This document shows, piece by piece, positions 41,738 through 51,586 of a stretch of 64,000 bases of DNA. Location: NCBI GenBank assembly GCA_040902585.1, contig JBBDXA010000231.1, positions 5,423 through 69,422 on the forward strand, in the 5' to 3' direction. The translations under genes and the position numbers were made by a program. Origin of the DNA: JBBDXA01 sp040902585. GTDB taxonomy: Bacteria > Planctomycetota > Phycisphaerae > Phycisphaerales > Phycisphaeraceae. Each line of letters begins with the position of its first letter. Position 1 is the stretch's first letter. The notes below the pieces were generated by a model. The model was not told the DNA's origin, did no database searches, and was given only the letters and a program-made list of their open reading frames with translations.

Positions 41738-43548
41738 TCCGCCTCCGCGTCATCCAGCATCTCGTCGGCGACGGCGATCGTCTCCTCGTCGAGATTGCGG
41801 TAGAGCGAACGGCGGCGGCGGGCGATGCGCTCCGCGGCGTGATGGCAGAACGCCTTGCCGACCAGCACCTCGCGCTTCAGCCACGGCGACAGCTCGCCCG
41901 TGCCCCCGGTGCCCGCCGCGTCCAGCAGCGCCTGGAGCCGGCTGATGATCGCAGCCGTTGCGTAGAGATCGACGACGGTCCACGTGATCCGCTGCTGAAG
42001 GAGCTGCAAGTCAAGAATACCCATCTTGTGCTTGGCCAGCAGCCGGCTCACGTCGCGCGCCAGCAGCTTGGTCATCCGCGTGAGCGTGCGCCCTTCGCCG
42101 ATCAGGGCCCCGTGCAGGCCCAGCAGCGCGTTGTCATGGCCGTGGCCCACGAGCACGTCGCGCCACTCGTGCCTCAGGAACGCCGTCAGGCGCCCGAAAT
42201 TGCGGACCGGATGCCGCATCGCCTTGAGCGTCTGCTCCAGCTCTTCGCCCACGCCCTTCATGCCGGTCAGCGCGATGAAGGAAGTCATCACCTCGGTCGT
42301 GCCTTCGACGATGCGGTTGATCCGCGCGTCGCGCAGGCCGCGCTCGAGTCCGTGCTCGCGCATGTAGCCTTCGCCGCCCATGATCTGCACCGCGTCGTCG
42401 AGTACGCGCCACGATGCCTCGGAGCAGAACAGCTTGCAGATCGCCGTCTCGAGCATGAGGTCCTCATCGTGACGGTCAACGAGCCCGGCCGAGAGATAGG
42501 TCATCGCATCCATCGCATGAACGAGCTCGGCCATGCGGGCGATCTTCTTCTTCACCAGGTGAAATGCCCCGATCGGCCGGTCGAACTGCCGGCGCGTGCG
42601 GGCATGCTCGATCGCCCGCTGCATCGCGACGCGGGCACCGCCCAGGCAGCCGGCGCTGAGCGTGCAGCGGCCGTAGTTCAGCACCGTCAGCGCCACACGC
42701 AGGCCCCGGCCCAGCTCGCCCAGCACGTGATCCCGCGGCACGCGCATGTCCGTGAAGCGCAGCGTCGCCTGCCACGTGCCGCGGATGCCGCACTTGCTCC
42801 GGTTGTTGCTCACGACCTCGAACCCAGGCATGTCCGGCGTGACGATGAACGCCGTCACCTTGCTCTTGACGCTGCCGTTGTCCTGCACCGGCGTGCGCGC
42901 CATCACCGTCATCAAGCCAGCCAGCGCGCCGTTGGTGGCGTACTTCTTCTGGCCGTTGATGATCCAGTGCGAACCGTCGTCACTCAGGCGGGCCTGGGTC
43001 TGCACGTTCGCGGCGTCGGACCCGACCTCCGGCTCGCTGAGGCAGAATGCCGCGAGCGTCTTCCCGCTCGCCAGGTCGGGCAACCATTTTCTTTTCTGTT
43101 CCTCACTGCCGCTGAGCACCACCGCTTTGAGACCGATGGACTGATGCGCCCCGACAAAGACCGCCGTGGATGCACATGTCTTCGCGATGGCTTCGAGCAC
43201 CCGGCAATAGGCCGTGTGGCTATACCCGCCGCCGCCGTACGCGCGCGGCACCGTCATGCCCAGCACACCGAGGGTGCCCATGCCTTCGATCACCTCCTGC
43301 GGCAACCGCTCCGTCGCGTCGATCTCGTCAGGATCCACGTGATCGCGCATAAACGCTTCGACCTTCTCGACCAGCTCGCGCGTGCGGGCCGCGTCTTCCT
43401 CGCTCGGCTTCGGATAGGGGATCACCTTCTCCCACGGGATCTGCCCGAAGAAGAGCGACCGCACGAAGCCGCGCTCTTTCCCATCGGTCTCCAACAGATC
43501 GCGGGCCTTCTCGAGCTGTTCCTGGTCTTGTTTGCGGAGGGTAACCAT
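41725..43548 (-). CDS. Acyl-CoA dehydrogenase, ACAD9/VLCAD-like
   Basis: This 607-residue two-part acyl-CoA dehydrogenase is paralogous to the one at 23840 along its whole length: LGVLGMTVPRAYGGGGYSHTAYCRVLEAI, FCLSEPEVGSDAANVQTQ, RRQFDRPIGAF and IMGGEGYMREHGLERGLRDARINRIVEGTTEV with the catalytic Glu. The extra C-terminal domain of about 170 residues is of the VLCAD type. The ATG at 43548 is preceded by AGGAGAACAGTG; a GTG one codon earlier is possible. It stands 17 bp downstream of fadJ on the same strand and is the last gene of the fatty-acid operon, so long-chain acyl-CoAs are the likely substrates. Confidence 0.93.
   Translation of the reverse strand: MVTLRKQDQEQLEKARDLLETDGKERGFVRSLFFGQIPWEKVIPYPKPSEEDAARTRELVEKVEAFMRDHVDPDEIDATERLPQEVIEGMGTLGVLGMTVPRAYGGGGYSHTAYCRVLEAIAKTCASTAVFVGAHQSIGLKAVVLSGSEEQKRKWLPDLASGKTLAAFCLSEPEVGSDAANVQTQARLSDDGSHWIINGQKKYATNGALAGLMTVMARTPVQDNGSVKSKVTAFIVTPDMPGFEVVSNNRSKCGIRGTWQATLRFTDMRVPRDHVLGELGRGLRVALTVLNYGRCTLSAGCLGGARVAMQRAIEHARTRRQFDRPIGAFHLVKKKIARMAELVHAMDAMTYLSAGLVDRHDEDLMLETAICKLFCSEASWRVLDDAVQIMGGEGYMREHGLERGLRDARINRIVEGTTEVMTSFIALTGMKGVGEELEQTLKAMRHPVRNFGRLTAFLRHEWRDVLVGHGHDNALLGLHGALIGEGRTLTRMTKLLARDVSRLLAKHKMGILDLQLLQQRITWTVVDLYATAAIISRLQALLDAAGTGGTGELSPWLKREVLVGKAFCHHAAERIARRRRSLYRNLDEETIAVADEMLDDAEADQSA
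41727..41744. terminator. Hairpin across two overlapping convergent stops
   Basis: AGGCGGA-TTGA-TCCGCCT is a perfect 7-bp stem with a 4-nt loop. It contains the TGA of the E2 gene and directly borders the TGA of the opposite-strand acyl-CoA dehydrogenase gene. It may end or stabilise both transcripts, but it has no T tract on either side. Confidence 0.45.
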
Positions 43549-43568
43549 CACTGTTCTCCTGTTGGAAT

Positions 43569-45752
43569 TCAGGCGTGTTGCTTCCGCGACGCGCCGGCGG
43601 ATGAAGACTGCGCATCGGATGCGCCATCCGCGGCGAGTGACTGCATCGGCTGTCCTGCCTCGGCGGCGCGGCGCAAGGCGTCGGTCGGGGTGAAGCGCGG
43701 ATCGACCTGCGCGGCAAGCTCATCGAGTTGACGCACGATTTCGCTGAGGCCAACAGTCTCGGCGTGATGCACGAGCCCGCCGCGGAACGGTGCCAGGCCC
43801 AGCCCCAGCACCGTCGCCAGGTCGATCGTCTCGGTCGAGTTCGTGATGCCTTCGGTCAGCACGCGCGAGGCTTCGTTGATCATGGGCAGCACGAGCCGGC
43901 GCGGGATCGCCTCCTCGCTCACGTCGCTGTCGCCCTTGCCTTCGCGAAGGAGCGCGAGCAGCTTCGTGTTAACGCGCGGCTTGCTGCCCTTCCGTCGCCC
44001 GTAGCAATAGAACCCCGCGCCCGACTTCTTGCCGAGCATCTTCTTCTCGACGGCCTTCGTCAGGCCCGGCGGCGCGGTGATCGGGCGGTCGATGCGATCC
44101 ACGGCCGATGTGAAGATCGCCGCGGCGATGTCGAGGCCGACTTCGTCGAGCAGCTCGAACGGACCCATCGGCGCGCCCCACTTTTTCATTGCCTCGTCCA
44201 CGCGCTGGATCGGCGCGCCGCCGGCCGCCAGCGTCATCGCCTCGGCCAGGTACGGGAACAGCACGCGGTTGACGAGGAAGCCCGGCCCGTCGCGCACGAG
44301 CACGGGCGTCTTGCCGAGCCGCTGCGCCAGGTCCGCGGCCGTCGCCAGCGCGTGGTCGTCGCTCTGCGGTGTGCGGATCACTTCGACCAGCGGCATCTTC
44401 CGCACGGGGTTGAAAAAGTGCAGGCCGACGACCCGGCCCGGCCGCGCGGTGCCGTTGGCCAGGGCCGTGACGCTGAGCGAGCTCGTGTTCGTCGCCAGCA
44501 CCGTGTCGTTTCGCGTCAGGCGATCGAGCTTCGCAAAAACGTCACGCTTCACTTCCATGTTCTCCGCCACCGCTTCGATGACGATGTCGGCCAGCTTCAG
44601 GCCCGTCCAGTCCGTGGCCGGCGCGAGCAGGCGCATCGCGTGCGCCATCTGAAGCGGGCTGATGCGCTTGGCGCGCAGGTCATCCTTGAGCATCGCGTCG
44701 ATGCGCTGCAACGCGGCGGAGGCGGCCTCGTCGTTCACCTCGATCAGGCGCACGGGGATCCCAGCGCGAATAAGCGCGTGGGCGATGCCCGCGCCCATCG
44801 TGCCGCCGCCGATGACCGCCGCGTGATGCACCGGCGAAGAATCGGCAGCCAGCGCCTGCTTCAGGACGCGCTTGGCGTTCTGCTTCACAAAGAAAATCCG
44901 CATGAGATTGCGACAGGCATCGGTCTGCGCCAGCGCGACGAGGCTGTCGCGCTCGGCGCGCAGGCCGGCATCGAAGCCTTCGTCAAAGCCGGTGCGAACG
45001 GTATCGATCAGCTTGTCGGCGGCCGGGTAGTTGCCGTGGGTCTTCTCAAGGGTTTGACGCTGCGCGGCCCGCAGCACCCATCGGCGCAGCAGGCTGGTCT
45101 TGAGGATGATGCGTTCCATTCGCGGCAGCCGATGCAACGGCGGCGTGGTGCGGAGCAGGCGTTTGGCCGCGGCGAGCAGCGCCTCGGGCCGCACGACTTC
45201 ATCGATCACGCCCAGTTTCAGCGCCCTGCGCGGTGCCAGCGCCTTGCCCGCCAGGAGCAGTGGCAGCGCGGGGCGCAGGCCGATGAGCCTTGGCAGGCGC
45301 GTGGTGCCGCCCCACGCGGGGAGGATGCCGAGCTTGATCTCCGGCAGCCCGATCTGGATTGCGCCTTCGTCGGCCGCGACGCGATATCGGCACGCCAGCG
45401 CCAGCTCCAGCCCGCCGCCGAGGCACGTGCCGTTGATCGCCGCGACCGTCGGCATCGGCAGCTTCGCGATACGGTCGAAGAGCTTCTGCCCGCGCTGGAG
45501 AAATGCTTCGGTCTGCTCGCCATCCATTTCCTTCAGGGCGAAGAGATCGGCCCCCGTGATGAACACGCCGGGCTTGGCGGAGGCGAAGATAATCCCCGCA
45601 GGTCGGGGCGCGAGCGCTTCCCATCCGATCACGAGAGCCTCGAGTTCGTCCAGCGTCGTCGGCGAGATCGTGTTCACCGACTTGCCGCGTTGATCGAAGA
45701 AGACGGTCACCAGGCGGTCGTCGCATTCGTGAATCCGGAGCGTTGATTGCAT
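43569..45752 (-). CDS. fadJ: Bifunctional enoyl-CoA hydratase/3-hydroxyacyl-CoA dehydrogenase
   Basis: This 727-residue fusion has an N-terminal crotonase domain (SAKPGVFITGADLFALKEM, AINGTCLGGGLELALACRYRVA, LPEIKLGILPAWGGTTRLPRL). After about residue 310 an NAD-binding 3-hydroxyacyl-CoA dehydrogenase domain follows (AAVIGGGTMGAGIAHALI, NTSSLSV, RVVGLHFFNPVRKMPLVEVI, GPGFLVNRVLFPYL). It carries out the second and third steps of beta-oxidation. It is coupled with the thiolase at 45836 and the acyl-CoA synthetase at 47169 on the same strand. A Ser/Ala-rich tail ends the protein. Confidence 0.95.
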   Translation of the reverse strand: MQSTLRIHECDDRLVTVFFDQRGKSVNTISPTTLDELEALVIGWEALAPRPAGIIFASAKPGVFITGADLFALKEMDGEQTEAFLQRGQKLFDRIAKLPMPTVAAINGTCLGGGLELALACRYRVAADEGAIQIGLPEIKLGILPAWGGTTRLPRLIGLRPALPLLLAGKALAPRRALKLGVIDEVVRPEALLAAAKRLLRTTPPLHRLPRMERIILKTSLLRRWVLRAAQRQTLEKTHGNYPAADKLIDTVRTGFDEGFDAGLRAERDSLVALAQTDACRNLMRIFFVKQNAKRVLKQALAADSSPVHHAAVIGGGTMGAGIAHALIRAGIPVRLIEVNDEAASAALQRIDAMLKDDLRAKRISPLQMAHAMRLLAPATDWTGLKLADIVIEAVAENMEVKRDVFAKLDRLTRNDTVLATNTSSLSVTALANGTARPGRVVGLHFFNPVRKMPLVEVIRTPQSDDHALATAADLAQRLGKTPVLVRDGPGFLVNRVLFPYLAEAMTLAAGGAPIQRVDEAMKKWGAPMGPFELLDEVGLDIAAAIFTSAVDRIDRPITAPPGLTKAVEKKMLGKKSGAGFYCYGRRKGSKPRVNTKLLALLREGKGDSDVSEEAIPRRLVLPMINEASRVLTEGITNSTETIDLATVLGLGLAPFRGGLVHHAETVGLSEIVRQLDELAAQVDPRFTPTDALRRAAEAGQPMQSLAADGASDAQSSSAGASRKQHA

Positions 45753-45835
45753 GCTTGGGCTCCTTTACGCAAACGCATCGAATCGCTTCGTGCCATACTT
45801 CTCAAAGCACAAGCACGGCACGAGGGGCAACAGGG

Positions 45836-47140
45836 TCACGGCCGTTGCAGCAGCATGGCCGCGCCCTGTCCGCCTCCGACGCACAGCGCGGCGATGCCGT
45901 ACTCCACGTCCCGCCGCGCCATCTCGTGCAGCAGGTTGAGCACGAGGCGCGCCCCGCTGGCACCGACGGGGTGTCCCAGCGCGATCGCGCCGCCGTTGAC
46001 GTTCAGCTTCGCCGGATCAAGCTCGCCCACCGCGCTGCCGCGGCCGAGCCGGCTGCGGGCAAAGTCATCGCTCGCCAGCGCCTTGAGGCACGCCAGCACC
46101 TGAGCGGCGAACGCTTCGTTGATCTCGAACAGCCCGATCTGATCCAGCCGCATGCCGGTCTTCTGAAGAAGCTGATCGATTGCATAGACCGGCCCCAGTC
46201 CCATGCGCGCCGGGTCGAGCGCTGCCGTCGCATAGCCGCGCACGTAGCCGAGCACGTTCATGCCCTCGGCCCGCGCGAGCTGGCTTTCCATCACGAGCAG
46301 CACCGCCGCCCCGTCAGTCACCTGGCACGCATTGCCGACAGTGACGGTGCCGTCGCGGCGATCGAAGTACGGTTTAAGCTTCGCCAGCGCTTCGTGCGAC
46401 TGATCCGGGCGCGGACCGATGTCGCGTGGAACGGGAACATACTTCGGCGGAACGAACGCGGTCGTGACCTGCGTATCAAGCCTGCCTTCTTCCATCGCGT
46501 TACTGGCTTTGCGGTGCGAGTGCAGGGCGTAATCATCCTGCTGGCGGCGCGAGATGTCGAATTCGCTGGCGAGAATCTCGGCGGTCTTACCCATGATCAG
46601 GCCGCAGGTCGGATCGGTCAGGCCCATCTGGAGCGCGGGCATGGGGCGGAAGTGCCGCGGCCGCAGCTTCGCCGCAGCCAGGACTTTTCGCATCAAGGAT
46701 TTGGCCCGCGCGAGCCGGCCCATCGCGCCCAGCGCCTCCTGCGGAAACAGGAGCGGGATCGTGCTCATCGACTCGGCACCGCCGGCGAGCAGGGCCCGCG
46801 CCTGTGCTGACTCGATGCGCGAGGCCGCGTACGCCACAGCTTCCATGCCCGACGCGCAGTTGCGCTGCACGGTGATCGCCGGCACTTGTTTCGGCACGCC
46901 GGCGTACAGGGCGGCGACGCGCGCGGGATTCGTCGCGTCGGCCGGCATCACCACGTTGCCGAGCACGACCTCGTCCAGCCGGCTCGCCGGCCACGACTGC
47001 TGGTACAGCGTCTCGCGCATCGCCAGCGCCGCCAGATCGCACACATGCACGTCCTTCAGCGCGTCGCCGGCCTTTACGAACGGCGTGCGCAGTCCGCCGG
47101 TGATCGCCACCTTCCCGTTCTTGGTCGCCCATGCCACCAT
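45836..47140 (-). CDS. fadI: 3-ketoacyl-CoA thiolase
   Basis: This 434-residue thiolase has the nucleophile Cys in [36 protein letters not shown] and CVGGGQGAAML. It is longer than the acetyl-CoA acetyltransferase at 17274 because of loop insertions such as the FRPMPALQMGLTDPTCGLIMG segment, which is typical of the FadI/trifunctional beta-subunit type. It cleaves 3-ketoacyl-CoA to acetyl-CoA and shortened acyl-CoA. The ATG at 47140 follows GGAGCTC. It lies between fadD-like and fadJ genes in one leftward operon. Confidence 0.93.
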   Translation of the reverse strand: MVAWATKNGKVAITGGLRTPFVKAGDALKDVHVCDLAALAMRETLYQQSWPASRLDEVVLGNVVMPADATNPARVAALYAGVPKQVPAITVQRNCASGMEAVAYAASRIESAQARALLAGGAESMSTIPLLFPQEALGAMGRLARAKSLMRKVLAAAKLRPRHFRPMPALQMGLTDPTCGLIMGKTAEILASEFDISRRQQDDYALHSHRKASNAMEEGRLDTQVTTAFVPPKYVPVPRDIGPRPDQSHEALAKLKPYFDRRDGTVTVGNACQVTDGAAVLLVMESQLARAEGMNVLGYVRGYATAALDPARMGLGPVYAIDQLLQKTGMRLDQIGLFEINEAFAAQVLACLKALASDDFARSRLGRGSAVGELDPAKLNVNGGAIALGHPVGASGARLVLNLLHEMARRDVEYGIAALCVGGGQGAAMLLQRP

Positions 47141-47168
47141 GATGAGCTCCTTTCAGCGCGGTGATGCG

Positions 47169-49022
47169 TCAGGTGCCGGGGTCATCTTTCACGTCTGTCT
47201 CGTCCGCCTTTTCCGCCTTACCCGCCTCGTGGGCCTGCTCCTGCTCCCGCGGCGTTTGCAAGCGATAGCGCTGGAGCTTGCCCAGGGCCGTGCGCGGCAG
47301 CTCGCCGGCGATCTCGAACACGGACGGCACTTCGTACGCCGCCAGGTGCTGTCGGCAATAGGCTTTCAGCTCGGCGTCCGTTGTGCCGTTGGGTTTGCTG
47401 CCCGGCTTGGGCAGTACGATTGCAACCACGGATTCGGTGTACACCGGATCGGGTCGGCCGACGACGGCGACATCGGCGACCATGGGATGCTGCCGGAGCA
47501 ACGCTTCGACCTTGGCCGGCCAGACCTTCATGCCGCCGTGATTGATCATGTCCTTGAGGCGGTCGACGATGTGAAAGAAGCCGTGGTCATCGACATGCGC
47601 GACATCCCCGGTGCGCAGCCACTTCGTGCCCTGCTCATCGGTGACCAGCGCGCGGTTCGCTTCGTCCACATCGCCGAAGTAACCGCTGAAGACCTGGGGA
47701 CCTGCGATCCACAACTCGCCGGCTTCACCCGACGGCGCATCCTTCTGCGGGTCATTCAGGTCGGCGATGCGCGCGCGTGTGTCGGGAAGCGGCAGACCGA
47801 TCGAACCTTCGCGGGGAGCGGCAACCGGATTCAGGTGCGTCCCGGGTGAGGCCTCGGTCAGGCCGTAGCCTTCGACGATTCGGCTGTTGACCAGGCGTTC
47901 GTAACGCTGCGCCGTCACAGGCGCGAGCGGCGCGGCACCGCTGGTGACGCAGGCCTGACGCAATGATTCAATCGCTGATGGATTCGGATGCCGTTCCAGT
48001 TCGTCGCATAACGCTTCGAACACGGCGGGCACCAGCGGAATGATGGCGGGGCGGAATCGCGTGATGAGATCCAGCAGCGTCGCCAATTCAAAACGCGTCA
48101 TCGGGAGCGTCATGGTCGCCGTGAGGACCGGCGCGATGACGCCCGTCATGAGGCCGTAAACATGAAACATCGGCAGCATCGACAGCGTCGCGCCCTGTCC
48201 CTGCTGGAGGCCGACCCAGGCGGCAAGCTGCGTGGCATTGGTGAGCAGGTTGCGGTGCGAGAGCTGGGCGATCTTGAGCCGGCCGCTCGTTCCGCCAGTG
48301 GGCTGAAGCACGGCGACATCATCCGGCTCGGCGCGGCAGGGCAAGACCTCGGGTGCGCCATGGAGCAGTTCGTCCCAGGTGAATGGACAATTCGGCGTCG
48401 CCAGTTGCTGCCGGATTTGCCATCGCTTGAACCAGTAGCCCATGCGTCGCAGCACCGGCTGGTATTCCTGTAGCGAAACCCAGAGCCAGCGACGTGAATC
48501 GCCGGGGGCGTTCGCCGCGTCGATCCTTGCGGCAAGCAGATCAAGGGCAACGACCAGTCGCGGCCGCGTCATGCCGATCAGCCGATTCAAATCATCGGCA
48601 CCCAGCACCGGCCCGGCATTGACGGCAACCGCCCCGATCGTTTGCACCGCCAGAAACGTAATGACAAACTCCGGACAGTTGGGCAGCAGCAGCGCCACGC
48701 GATCCCCTTGCCGCACGCCCATGCGGCTCAGGCCGCCGGCCACGCGATGAACCTGATCGACAAGCTCGTCGTAGGTCCACGCCGCGTCCGCATAGGCCAT
48801 CGCCGGCGCATCGCCGAAGCGCTCGGCGCTCTGGTCCAGAATCCTTCCGAGCGTGGTCGATGGGTAGTGAAGTGAAATGGGCAGGCGGAGCCGTCTGTAG
48901 ATCGCTTGATGATCGTGCCGTTCTCCGGCGTCCGGCAATTCAGCGTCGATGCTCTTGGGCGAATGCCCGTCGTCCAGCGAACGACGTCGCCAAGGATTCA
49001 TATTGTTCAGGGCGAGTCTCAT
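47169..49022 (-). CDS. Long-chain acyl-CoA synthetase (FadD-like)
   Basis: This 617-residue AMP-forming acyl-CoA synthetase has the P-loop LQPTGGTSGRLKIAQLSH, MFHVYGLMTG, GYGLTEASPGTHLNP, WLRTGDVAHVDDHGFFHIVDRLKDMINHGGMKVWP and the catalytic Lys in RTALGKLQRYRLQ. It activates fatty acids for the thiolase/FadJ/ACAD genes that follow it in the same operon. The start at 49022 has little ribosome-site support; an ATG a few codons downstream (MNPWRRR) is an alternative. The C terminus is charged and low-complexity. Confidence 0.92.
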   Translation of the reverse strand: MRLALNNMNPWRRRSLDDGHSPKSIDAELPDAGERHDHQAIYRRLRLPISLHYPSTTLGRILDQSAERFGDAPAMAYADAAWTYDELVDQVHRVAGGLSRMGVRQGDRVALLLPNCPEFVITFLAVQTIGAVAVNAGPVLGADDLNRLIGMTRPRLVVALDLLAARIDAANAPGDSRRWLWVSLQEYQPVLRRMGYWFKRWQIRQQLATPNCPFTWDELLHGAPEVLPCRAEPDDVAVLQPTGGTSGRLKIAQLSHRNLLTNATQLAAWVGLQQGQGATLSMLPMFHVYGLMTGVIAPVLTATMTLPMTRFELATLLDLITRFRPAIIPLVPAVFEALCDELERHPNPSAIESLRQACVTSGAAPLAPVTAQRYERLVNSRIVEGYGLTEASPGTHLNPVAAPREGSIGLPLPDTRARIADLNDPQKDAPSGEAGELWIAGPQVFSGYFGDVDEANRALVTDEQGTKWLRTGDVAHVDDHGFFHIVDRLKDMINHGGMKVWPAKVEALLRQHPMVADVAVVGRPDPVYTESVVAIVLPKPGSKPNGTTDAELKAYCRQHLAAYEVPSVFEIAGELPRTALGKLQRYRLQTPREQEQAHEAGKAEKADETDVKDDPGT

Positions 49023-49259
49023 GTCAAAACCATTCGACCCCGCTCCCGACAGGCGTTGAACACGCGGCGAACTTCGCCGGCCTATGTGAAAGTCACTGCC
49101 GAACTCCGATCCGGTGTTTTCAACTGAATGATTCTATGCCCCGCGACATGCCCGGGATTAAATGCGCTGCAATTTCCCGCCTAACCAACGATCAAAGCCG
49201 ACAGGCACAGCGATGCAATCCTGCTATCCGATCGGAATTTGTCGCTCATGCCATGCTGG

Positions 49260-49425
49260 ACTGTTTCATTCGTGCCGCTGCGAGGCCGACTCAACTGCGG
49301 GCCCTTCCCGGCCATGGCGACGGAGGCGACCCGGTCGTTGCGTCCGTCATTCATCCAGATGCCATCGCGTTTGCGCTCGTAGGCGGTGCCGGGGTTGTCC
49401 ACGCACGAAGCAGATGACCGTCTTT
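49260..49425 (-). pseudogene. Relic of the SF2-helicase-like gene found in the RT operon
   Basis: On the minus strand GTAYERKRDGIWMNDGRNDRVASVAM is a near copy of the linker of the helicase-like protein at 9794-11275 (CEKKRDGIWLNDNRNDIVASVAI). The DNA also matches, for example the shared AGATGCCATCGCGTTT. Nothing before or after this piece continues the gene, so it is a fragment left in the gap between fadD and the HEAT-repeat gene. The rest of 49023-49469 holds no gene I can support. Confidence 0.75.
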
Positions 49426-49469
49426 GAAATTCGTACACAACCCCCGGCTTCCGCCGGGCGCTATTCCGC

Positions 49470-51380
49470 TCACGGATTCTGAATCGTATCCAGCGCCAGC
49501 TTCGCCGCGGCCGCAAGCTTCGCGTCGTTACCGCGCGAGGCCTGGAGCAGTGCAGCCCTCGCCTGCGGGCCCATCAGGCCTAAGGTGTGGACCGTCGCGT
49601 CGCGCACCTGTTTGTCTTCATCCTGCAAAGACAACAACAGCACATGCGACGCGGGTGATGCGTCTTCGCCGATCTGGCCCATGATGTCGATCACGTGCAG
49701 CCGGGTTTTGGTGTCCGCATCGCCCAGCGACTTGGCCAGTCCGGTGATCGCTTCGCGGCCGAGCTTCACCAGCGCCAGCCGCGCGGCGAGCGCGACCTGT
49801 TCATCCTCATCCTTGAGCGCCTTGATCAGCGGATACACAGCCGACGGTGCCTGCGAACCGATGCGGGCGATGGCATTGGCGGCCCCGGCGCGGGTGCGGA
49901 AATCCTCATCGGAAAGAGCGCGGATCAGAGCGGGGATCGCCGTCTCATTGCCCGGCGCGATGCGCGAGAGGGCGAACGAAGCGGCATCGCGAGCTTCGGC
50001 GGATTCATCTTTCAAGGCGTTGATGAGCGGCGTGATCGAGAGCCGCGCGGGCGGACCGATGCGCGCCAGACCCGAGGCGGCTGCGGAACGAACGCGGGCG
50101 TCCTTGTCCTGTAGCAGACGATTCAATGGCGCGACGCAGTCGATCAGATCGAGCATGCCCAGACCCTCCGCAGCGGCGCGGCGAACGGTCCACTCCTCAT
50201 GCTTCGCCGCCTCCGCCAGCGGCTCCAGGGCATCGCGGCCGATCTTCGCCATCGCCTGCACCGCATCGGCGCGGACCTTCGGATCATCCGTCCTCAGCGC
50301 TTCGCCCAGCGCGGGAAGTGCCTTGCTGCTGTGCGTGTTGCCCAGGGCCGCGACCGCCGCTTCGCGCACGAAGGGGTCTTGATCCTTCAGCGCGTTGTGG
50401 AGAATGGGAATGGTTTCCTCGCGCTCCATCGCGCCCAGCGCGGTGATGGCCGATTGCCGCAAGCCCGCTTCCTTGTCGCCGGCCGCGCCCGCCAGGGCGT
50501 CGATCGCGTCCTTGCCGATGCGCGCCATCGCGGTGACCGCCTGTTCGCGCACGCGTTCATCCTCGTCGTTAAGCACGCGCACGAGTTGTTCGGCGGTCTT
50601 GATCGTGCCGATCACGTTCAGCGCATAGGCCGCGGCCCAGCGCTTCTGCCAGTCTTCATGCTTCAGCAACTGGCCCAGCGCGGGGATCGCCGGCTCACCG
50701 GTTTCCGCCAGCGCGAGGATCGCCGAGTCGCGTACGCCGCGGTCTTCATCTTCCATCGCCGTGATCAGGATCGGCACGGCCTCGACATGCTTGATCTTGC
50801 CGAGCACCTGAGCCGCCAGCACGCGCACAGCCAGGTCTTTGTCCTTGACCGCGGGCTTGAGGTGTTCGATGGCGGGTTGGCCGAGCTTGACGAGCAGTTG
50901 GGCTGCGACATCGCGCACGCGCAGGCTTTCATCGCGCAGGGCCAGGACCATCGGCTGCGGCGCGGGAGAACCGGTCACCTGACCGAGGGCGAGGATCGCG
51001 CTGACGCGCACTTCCGTGTCTTTGTCGTCGAGCAGCGTTTTGAGCGCGGGTTCGGCATCGCGGGCGGCGGTGCCGATGTTGCCCAGCGTCTGCGCCACGC
51101 CGGCGCGCACGGCAGGAAACTCATCATTGAGCGCCTCAGTCAGCGCGGGCACAGCCTCGGCGGCGTCGGTGCCCAGGGCGTACAGAGCGCCGGCTGCCCG
51201 CATGCGGAAGTCCGGATCGCGGTCCTTCAGCAGGTTCGCCCAGTGGGCAGCCGTCTCGCCGCGGAAGGTGACTTGTGATTTGGCCTGACCTTCGCCGGTC
51301 TGCCCTTTGCCGCAGCCGGGCACCAGCGCCAGGGCGGCGACAACGATCAACATAAGCATTCTGAAAGACCACGAAGTCAT
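49470..51380 (-). CDS. HEAT-repeat lipoprotein
   Basis: The 636-residue protein begins with a lipoprotein signal (LVPGC, Cys23) and then consists almost wholly of about 15-17 HEAT/PBS-lyase-type repeats of some 37 residues, with the phrase DxxVRxxAAxALGxIG and DEDxxVR recurring. The first unit (TAAHWANLLKDRDPDFRMRAAGALYALG) is slightly different. HEAT solenoids bind proteins; membrane anchoring by lipid suggests a periplasmic scaffold. It is a single gene with a 277-bp repeat-containing gap upstream. Function cannot be assigned. Confidence 0.88.
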   Translation of the reverse strand: MTSWSFRMLMLIVVAALALVPGCGKGQTGEGQAKSQVTFRGETAAHWANLLKDRDPDFRMRAAGALYALGTDAAEAVPALTEALNDEFPAVRAGVAQTLGNIGTAARDAEPALKTLLDDKDTEVRVSAILALGQVTGSPAPQPMVLALRDESLRVRDVAAQLLVKLGQPAIEHLKPAVKDKDLAVRVLAAQVLGKIKHVEAVPILITAMEDEDRGVRDSAILALAETGEPAIPALGQLLKHEDWQKRWAAAYALNVIGTIKTAEQLVRVLNDEDERVREQAVTAMARIGKDAIDALAGAAGDKEAGLRQSAITALGAMEREETIPILHNALKDQDPFVREAAVAALGNTHSSKALPALGEALRTDDPKVRADAVQAMAKIGRDALEPLAEAAKHEEWTVRRAAAEGLGMLDLIDCVAPLNRLLQDKDARVRSAAASGLARIGPPARLSITPLINALKDESAEARDAASFALSRIAPGNETAIPALIRALSDEDFRTRAGAANAIARIGSQAPSAVYPLIKALKDEDEQVALAARLALVKLGREAITGLAKSLGDADTKTRLHVIDIMGQIGEDASPASHVLLLSLQDEDKQVRDATVHTLGLMGPQARAALLQASRGNDAKLAAAAKLALDTIQNP

Positions 51381-51586
51381 GTGCGACCTCCCTGATTGAC
51401 GCGGCTGACGGAAGCGGCGATCCGATAACGGCGAATGCCGTGCGATACCGGATCGCGAGTTCGATACGACCGCGCCCCATCGCGCGAGCGCGGCAACCCG
51501 CCCTTTTCATCGGCTACAACGGCACGCATCTCAATGAATACGGACTAATCGGATACGGATTGGCTCGCGGCTGGGTTCGGACCCGG

